A DNA stretch of 34,368 bases from Priapulus caudatus (lineage: Eukaryota; Priapulida; Priapulimorpha; Priapulimorphida; Priapulidae): the NCBI RefSeq assembly GCF_000485595.1, contig NW_014577156.1:1-34368 (forward strand). Direction: 5' to 3'. Positions 28,491-34,368 of this stretch are shown in pieces. The notes beneath the pieces were generated by a model. The model ran no database searches and was not told the origin of the DNA. It worked only from the letters and a program-made list of their open reading frames with translations. Both the position numbers and the translations under genes were made by a program. Positions within the stretch are counted from its first letter, which is position 1. Each line of letters starts with the position of its first letter.

Positions 28491-29592
28491 TGACGTTCGA
28501 CCGTAAGCACAGTTCTATGCGCATCCCATGCCGAGGAACAATCGGGCCATAGCGTGTCTAAGTATGCACTCCATGTACATCGCGAGTACATGTGGCCTGC
28601 GCCTTTACACAAAGCATGCTGGGAGGAAATTTTGTCGACGCACGGTAAGAAGGCTGCCACGTGGTGGTTAAAAAAAGGTCTCCTATTCAAAGGACTGAAC
28701 CTCGCGCGCCTACCAATCAAGGCGCTTATTTCGCGCATGCGCCTTAGTGGATCACGCTGCATCGCAAAGAGCTCGGTGCAAGCGTACAGTAGGAGTGAGT
28801 TACTGGGTTCTTAGCGTATGAACAATCGTTTAACCGGAAGCAAATTCACAGGGAGTTAGTGAAGACACTTACGCAAGAACTGAAATGCAGTATGTGCCAT
28901 CGTCCTGACCACACGAAGGGGTTTGTCCTTGTGAGTGTGTCCGTGCGTATAGTGAAGGCGTTTATAGAAAGTGTGCGTGTACACGCGCGTGTGCGTGTAC
29001 ATGCGCGTGTGCGTGTGCGTGTGTGTATCGGTCAGTTAATACCATTATGCAGTGTTTACTGAGGGTTATTCTTTGTACTGGTTCATGTATAAAGTTTGAG
29101 TGGACAATACAACAAATACCAATAGGGGCTAGTTCTTGTTTGATGCGTGTCATTTCATCTCATATATTATAAGTTGTATCCAGTAGGTGGCGGCACGAAA
29201 CAACGAGATACTGAGATGTTTGGTGGATATAGGTTTTCAGTTCATGTATTGTATATCTTTCTTTGTATGGGTCCCGTCTTGTTGTGCTAAGCAAACTTAG
29301 TGAAAGGCAGCATTTATTGATAAATTATGTTTTTATTATGAAAAGCTTTCTTGGCTTTCGATTTAAATATATTACAACTGAGTGTAGTTGTTGTCTCTCT
29401 TAACCTGTAATTTTTATTCGGCATTAAAAAATGGTGTCCTTGCATTTTCTGTTCTTTTTATATTCGAACGTATAGTAGCCACGCAAATTTCTACAAAATA
29501 CATGTTGAAATTATTTATTCTGTTCAAAAATGAAAGCTATCACTGATTTAGAGAACTGTAGTTCCATCTCCATGTACTGTCACACCCACAGT

Positions 29593-30015
29593 CACAGGCA
29601 CTTGGACCGTTTCAATAATAAAATGATGGTTAATAAATACAACTTTTACTAGCCCTACCAGTACCAGTAATAGTCTTAATGTTTGATGTGACCTAATAAC
29701 TTCACTTCAACACCGTCCAATACACCGCTGCAACACATAGCGCGCACGCCCTTGTGCATGCACAAATACACAGTGATATAGACTATATCACTCTATATCT
29801 ATATAAACTCTGTATTACTGTGTATTTGTGCATGCACAAGGGCGTGCGCGCTATGTGTTGCAGCGGTGTATTGGACGGTGTTGAAGTGAAGTTATTAGGT
29901 CAAATCAAACATTAAGACTATTACTGGTACTGGTAGCGCTAGTAGTAGTACTGACAAGTTGTATTTAATATTTATTAACCATCATTTTATTATTGAAACG
30001 GTCCAAGTGCCTGTG
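29593..30015. repeat. 430-bp palindrome, copy 2
   Basis: Left arm 29593-29774, right arm 29817-30015, spacer 42 bases. Arms run from CACAGGCACTTGG to CACAAATACACAGT. This copy has fewer indels between its arms than the one at 15279. Confidence 0.92.
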
Positions 30016-30310
30016 CCCACAGTCATGTTCTCTCGCCTGATATTGCTTGGTACGTAAATGAACCGCTGAGTTAGTAAAGCATAACGCAATGAACACCCTC
30101 AGTTTTATGGGCGAAGGGCATGCCGTGCCGGATAATAATTCTAATTGTCACCGTGTCCCTGGCCTCCTAAACCCTACAAATAACTACACCGTGACTGCTT
30201 CAGCCCGTCTGTGAGACGGAATAGTCTAAAGCAGGCACGTAATCAGCAAAAAATAAACTACTTCCAGTATGTGCTTAGGGAACAGAGCGAACGTAGACTC
30301 ATTGCAAACA

Positions 30311-30418
30311 CCAGGGGCCTGTTGTCAGAAACTTCGTAAAGTTACGATTAATTTTAAGTCTAAAGTTAATGTTAAAGTTAATGTTAAGACTAATTTTTTT
30401 CTGAGAACGGGCCCCTGG
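30311..30418. mobile_element. Short MITE-like element with CCAGGGGCC ends, copy 2
   Basis: CCAGGGGCCTGTTGTCAGAAA pairs imperfectly with TTTCTGAGAACGGGCCCCTGG around a GTTAATGTTAA-rich core. It sits at the same place in the flanking unit as 16008-16116. Confidence 0.65.
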
Positions 30419-30732
30419 CGCGGGCAGAGGGGATATCTTTGTCACGTCAAATATGACATCGTCGCGCCATCTATCGGTAGAAATAATTCATATGCGCACA
30501 TTGTATGTTGTGTGTAACCGTAAAATGCATTATTAAATGTATTATAATACTTTAAAACGTATTTAACGTAGAGTGGAATTAATATAATTACAGTACCTAT
30601 ACAGAACAAAATTCCCATCCTACACTTCGATGTACGTATTTCAATAATATAGCAGCCATAGAAATCGTAGCCCAATAACCCAGATGAGACGGGATACTAG
30701 AGAAGCGTTTCCGAAAGGAGGTGTTGATCCGA

Positions 30733-30873
30733 AGCGCTGAGCGCAGATCTTGTGCGCAGTTCTGCGGCAAGGCGCACGCGACCGTGGGACCGTCCTACGG
30801 CAGTATGCAGCGCTGGCAGCTATGGATCCGTGCGCCGAATGCATAGGCTGGCGCACGGATCCATAGCTGCCAG
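30733..30873. repeat. GC-rich repeat with a perfect 24-bp stem-loop
   Basis: 30813-30836 (CTGGCAGC...CCGTGCGCC) is the exact reverse complement of 30850-30873, around a 13-base loop GAATGCATAGGCT. It is preceded by GCGCTGAGCGC and GCGCACGCGACCG words, as in 5325-5466 and 16447-16592. Confidence 0.8.
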
Positions 30874-32157
30874 CGAACAGTCGCGAATTTTACCGGGAAT
30901 ACAATGAAAGAGCTCAGCTGCATTGAGCTGCTGTCTTTGCAAGTTCAATGAAAATATCAATAAAAGTGTCAACACCTACTTCTACACTGTGTTGTATAAG
31001 TTTTAGTATGAATTGTATTTTATTATGCGTCAGCGGCTTCTGTAACGAGCGGCAGCTGCAGCGGATACATAAGCTGGGTTTTATAAATAATACATGCGGA
31101 AATAATACGCCTCTATTCATGCAAATAGAAATGTTGACCATAGGTCAATAGCTCTTGATATTATCTGTGAATTGTGCGTGTTAGATGACATACTTCTGGC
31201 CAGGCTAAAACATAATTTTGTTGAGGAAACGGATTTTTGTGACTTCTAAAAAATTGTTCCTAATGAACATTTTAAACACACTGACGCACGCACTGAGCGA
31301 CGCACACACACATACAAACACATACATGCACCCATACAAATGTCTGAGCCGGCCTGCGTGCGTACGTACGTGCGTCGGTGTGTGACTGCGTGCATTCATA
31401 CATGTATACGCACGTGTGTGCGTATTTGTGTGCTTCGTAGTACTACAGCTAGCTATGTGCTTGCGTACTTGGCTGCCTGTATAAGTAGGTACGAGCGTGC
31501 GTACGTGCGTCCGTCTGTGCGTGCTTGCGTGCGGGCATAATCATTACAATGTGTGCGCACGCATGAGCGTATACAGCGAACTGTGCGATTACAAACATAT
31601 CCACACAAAGCACCTAAACGTATGCACGCACGTGGACGCCTGGACGCACGCGCATATGCACGCTCGCAGGCACGTGCACGCGGACGCTTGCATGTAGGCG
31701 TACACGCACGCCCGCACGCACCTGCACATGCACAGACATGGAAGATGCGCGCATAGTGATACGCGTGTATGTAGACGCTACACGTACACATAAAGACGTA
31801 TATTTATCCCGTGTACGCACACACAGGAAGGCACGCAATCGCGACAGGCACCGCATGTCGTTTTTCTCACGGTGACCGTCAAGGTAACTGCGAGCAGGCG
31901 AGTTGCAAGTTTTTATGCGAAGTCGCAAATCACAGAACAGCTGTAACGCAGATGTTTTAACGTTACTCTGTGTTAGGTTATTGAGTAGAATGTATGTGAA
32001 GCCAAAGCACATAGATGAGAATAGACAAAGAATATAGATGAGAATGGAAGTCAGATGTTTACCATGATTCGTATTTTAATTGAAGATCAGAACAGCTACA
32101 GTGTAACAAAATGTAGTCACAGTCGCTTCTGGTTGTCGAGAGCCTCCTCTATCTCCT

Positions 32158-32393
32158 CCTCGTCCGACCCTTACATTTGGACAAGGGGCACCAGTTCTGT
32201 TGTCGCAGCAGCAGCAGCAGCTGCAGCAGCAACATCAGTCGACGGGAGATTCCCTTCTCCTCCTCGTCTGACACCCGCGTTCAGACGAGGAGCTGTCTAA
32301 TCTCCTCCTCGTCCGACCCTTACGTTTGGACGAGGAGCTGTCTAATTCCCCCTCCTCGTCTGACACCTACGTTCAGACGAGGAGCAGCCTAAT
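32158..32393. repeat. Tandem ~46-bp hairpin units in the LTR
   Basis: Four units of the form CTCCTCGTC(C/T)GA...TT(C/T)(A/G)GACGAGGAG(C)(TGTC)TAAT. Each of the three downstream units can pair CTCCTCGTC with GACGAGGAG. The array is present in all four LTRs (near 17875, 22793, 24967 and 32158). It lies downstream of the TATA box, so it would be in the transcript. Confidence 0.8.
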
Positions 32394-32417
32394 CTCTCGT
32401 CTCGGCCCGCGTTCCGG

Positions 32418-32425
32418 CTTTTATA
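32418..32425 (-). promoter_or_regulatory. TATA box in LTR copy 3
   Basis: TATAAAAG on the minus strand, conserved in position among the LTRs. It predicts transcription start about 25-30 bases further towards the hairpin array. Confidence 0.6.
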
Positions 32426-33020
32426 CTCACAGGCACGCCCGCAGCGCATGCGTGACGCATGCGCCGTAGACTGAGACATGCGTTGTACGTACTCGCAAAG
32501 GCGTTGCTCACGCCTCGCGCACACGCCGTACACATTCGCGAGGGCGTCATACACGCCCTACGCACGTGCTACACCGATTCGCGTGGGCGTTGAGTTGTTT
32601 TCGACCAAGAGGACTACTTGAGTCACTATAGATGTTATTGTCTAATTTGTTTCTAAGTGACTCTAATCTGTTTCTAATTGACCTCTAATGGGTGAGACGC
32701 CGATGCGGCGCTCCTAAGTGACCCCTAATGGGCAGGGCGCATCTCAGAGCTGTAATCGGTCTCTAAGTGGCCCTAATCTATTTCTAAGTGATTTCTAATG
32801 GACTTGTTGACGCGGATGCGGCTACTGCTAACTAGCTGATGCCGTCTTCGTGTGACCTATAACCGAGTCTAGCTAAGTGCTGTGTGACCTATAAACGAGT
32901 CGTAGCGGCTAGTGATATCTAGTGATGTCTAGTGATATCTAGCCGCTACACTCCTCCGTATTGCGTCGGTGGTGGGGGAATTAGTAGCTCTATTGGCCTG
33001 TAACGCTTTGTGGCATTACA

Positions 33021-33034
33021 CTTCTCCCCCCACT
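33021..33034 (-). promoter_or_regulatory. Polypurine tract of copy 3
   Basis: AGTGGGGGGAGAAG on the minus strand abuts the LTR start TGTAATGCC. Confidence 0.8.
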
Positions 33035-33309
33035 AAACCGATGTTCACAAAAGTGGACATCGAATGCCAGTCTCCTGGCTGGCCTTACGCGTCATGGTAA
33101 TTGTATAGCCGAATTTGTTCACATGCTCTTTTAGATAGCGACATAGCTACCATCAATACAATAAATACATAATACATAATACATAATAATGTTACATTAT
33201 TGTCTACTGGTGTGGGCCTCGACCATGCGGCCGCACACCGTACAAAACTACTAGGGGATATTCGCGGTTCTGTGGCTGCTAAGTGAAGCGACGTGAAGCT
33301 CGGTTGATG

Positions 33310-33654
33310 TCAGTGGTCGACTTCCTCATCGGATGCGTCGGGGGAGGGGGCTGATTGTGTCGTCATGGCGGACCAGATGGCCGTCGCGGCAGACAAGATG
33401 GCCGTCGTGGCCAACCCTTGGGCCATGGCGGCTATGTGTTCGGGGTTGAAGTCTGAGGAGGAGTTGCACTCCTCAACCTGGAATTCGTGTTGTAATGGTC
33501 CTGACCCGCTGAACTGTCCGACGATCTCCGCCTCTGGGCACGGCCTGCATGGCCACCCATCCTCCCAGGAGTCGTCGTCTTCGTCAGGCTCCGGGGAAGA
33601 GAGGTCGGGCATCGCTGTGCCGGTGGAGCGTGCCTGCGGCGGAGTGGGTAGCAT
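33310..33654 (-). CDS. Candidate short ORF near the retroelement 3' end, unknown function
   Basis: This is an open frame of 114 codons that ends about 290 bases before the 3' LTR. It begins LPTPPQARSTGTAMPDLSSP, has a strongly acidic segment PEPDEDDDSWEDGW, and ends with a Ser/Ala/Thr-rich tail SAPSPDASDEEVDH. A frame immediately upstream (through an apparent frameshift near 33655-33760) is cysteine-rich (CTCASC...CVVC), so the original protein may have been longer. Similar but broken frames occur at 19260-19460 and 26386-26685. It is not a recognisable gag, pol or env domain. GC-rich simple composition could also produce such a frame by chance. Confidence 0.4.
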   Translation of the reverse strand: MLPTPPQARSTGTAMPDLSSPEPDEDDDSWEDGWPCRPCPEAEIVGQFSGSGPLQHEFQVEECNSSSDFNPEHIAAMAQGLATTAILSAATAIWSAMTTQSAPSPDASDEEVDH

Positions 33655-34244
33655 ATGCTCCCCTCGCCCCGCAGCACAGACGACGCAGACATAGGTTGCG
33701 GCGACGCTGGCGCATGAGGCGCAGGTGCAGGCAGGTGACGCTGGCGTAGGCGCAGGTGGCGCAGGCCCCTGCTGGCGGCGCTTGCGCAGGTGTCACGGGC
33801 GCAAATGTTGGCGCAGGCGCAGGTCGGCGGCGGAAACAACAGCGTAGGTAGCTGCCGTTCCTCGTCTTGACCGTTGTTTGCGTGGTCCATGACAATGTTA
33901 AGTGTGGGCGTAACACGTGGCACCGTGTCATAGCCGGGACAGTATGTGACAATGACTGGCCGGTAATTGCCATAGCGGCGTGAGACAATTTGTAGAGCGC
34001 GGTCACGTATAAGCCGCGGAATAAACAGAGTTACAAGTAGGCCGCTTTAAACGGCGTCTGAGAAATACATGCGTTTAGATGGAGCGCGTCTTAATTATAG
34101 TGCGCTTTACGAACAAGGTAACACGATTATTTCTCCCGATTAGCAAGACTAGTGCTAGCGGTCGACACGCTGCACGTCGTCTGAGGCCGTAAAACTATCC
34201 TTATGCCGGTATTAATCAAATAATGGGCCACTTATAGAGTTGGA

Positions 34245-34272
34245 GTGTGCATCGTGAAATGGCGATGCACAC
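34245..34272. repeat. Conserved short hairpin of the retroelement, copy 3
   Basis: Perfect 10-bp stem GTGTGCATCG/CGATGCACAC around an 8-base loop, just outside the start of the long palindrome (the left arm begins near 34310 and continues off the window). Confidence 0.75.
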
Positions 34273-34368
34273 CGCTAACCGAATGACCGTAGTTTGGCGT
34301 CATTACATGAACGCAAGAGTAGATAATAACACAAGAGTAACACACCCGATTCCCGCATTTTTAACCGA

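Larger units (their letters stand above)
24768..28955 (-). mobile_element. LTR retroelement, truncated copy with damaged 3' LTR (copy 2)
   Basis: The 3' LTR starts at 24768 but breaks off at about 25631. After an A-rich insert the interior resumes at about 25988, without the polypurine tract, and runs to about 28955, where it joins the next flanking unit. The 5' leader, primer site and 5' LTR are absent. It retains the long palindrome and the tandem triplication. Confidence 0.8.
28956..31941. repeat. 3-kb non-coding flanking unit, copy 3 (complete)
   Basis: Collinear with 14658-17668 throughout, offset about 14.3 kb. It begins with GTGTGCGTGTACACGCG-type simple sequence and ends with AATCACAGAACAGC at the LTR. 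It contains the 430-bp palindrome, the small CCAGGGGCC element and the stem-loop repeat. No gene was recognised. Confidence 0.87.
31942..33020 (-). repeat. 3' LTR of copy 3
   Basis: 1,079 bases, TGTAACGCAGATG...GTGGCATTACA, the cleanest LTR in the window. CAGC at 31938-31941 is the target duplication on this side. On the minus strand the order is U3 with repeated TAAGTGAC(T/C)TCTAAT words, TATAAAAG, then the hairpin array, then an ATTAAA at 32075-32080. Confidence 0.9.
31942..34368 (-). mobile_element. LTR retroelement, 3' part, continuing beyond the window (copy 3)
   Basis: It has a full 3' LTR, a good polypurine tract, the candidate 3' ORF and the start of the long palindrome, all in the same order as 17669-20190. 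The rest lies outside the window. Confidence 0.85.

Noticed and set aside
28226-28762. 178-codon minus-strand frame in the retroelement interior
   Set aside because: The equivalent positions in the other two copies (13,955-14,215 and 21,052-21,408) give different peptides because of indels. It overlaps the tandem triplication, so it is likely chance.
30733-30873. Helitron 3' end
   Set aside because: The stem-loop is suggestive, but no CTRR terminus follows at the proper distance, and no matching 5' TC end or Rep/Helicase was found. The 13-base loop is also large.
11925-34368. Classical satellite DNA array
   Set aside because: The large repeating blocks have LTRs, target duplication, primer site and polypurine tract, so they are retroelement copies with flanks, not a simple satellite.
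1-34368. Assigning the window to a particular phylum
   Set aside because: The OTUD7-like protein shows a metazoan, but I could not tie the repeat families or codon use to a specific group without a search.

Overview
The window is animal nuclear DNA: spliced exons with GT-AG introns, a polyadenylation signal, a LINE reverse-transcriptase relic, DNA-transposon debris, an LTR retroelement and long GT/GC microsatellites. No bacterial, organellar or RNA genes were seen. An invertebrate metazoan is the best guess; nothing fixes the phylum.

Region 1 (1-11,270) holds one recognisable host gene on the + strand, the 3' half of an OTUD7/Cezanne-type ovarian-tumour (OTU) deubiquitinase. Four exons (1095-1271, 1811-1934, 8906-9231, 9741-10963) join with perfect phase into 615 codons plus a stop. 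They cover the catalytic-histidine part of the OTU domain, the end of the domain, a low-complexity basic linker, and a tail with two A20-type zinc fingers instead of the single one in vertebrate OTUD7A/B. The catalytic cysteine and N terminus lie upstream of the window. The 7-kb second intron is a sink for repeats: a 40-bp satellite, a fold-back DNA transposon with ~460-bp inverted arms and a broken Cys-rich ORF, a 37-bp array of short hairpins, a LINE fragment, and two copies of a GT-microsatellite-bearing segment.

Region 2 (11,271-11,924) is the 3' flank with a small minisatellite and a GT run.

Region 3 (11,925-34,368) contains no recognisable host gene. It consists of four copies, all on the minus strand, of one LTR retroelement, alternating with copies of a 3-kb non-coding flanking unit. 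One copy (17,669-23,643) is structurally complete: ~1.07-kb LTRs with TG...CA ends, a 4-bp CAGC target duplication, a primer-binding site resembling the 3' end of tRNA-His, and a polypurine tract. Its ~3.8-kb interior shows no gag or pol; instead it carries a huge palindrome (arms ~340 bp, spacer ~190 bp) and, near the 3' LTR, one short candidate ORF. The same LTR/flank junction appears three times, so the locus was copied after the insertion, by real segmental duplication or by assembly. Copies differ largely by single-base insertions and deletions, and a 25-N gap sits at one junction, so much of Region 3 looks like unpolished long-read sequence and its copy number should be treated with caution.
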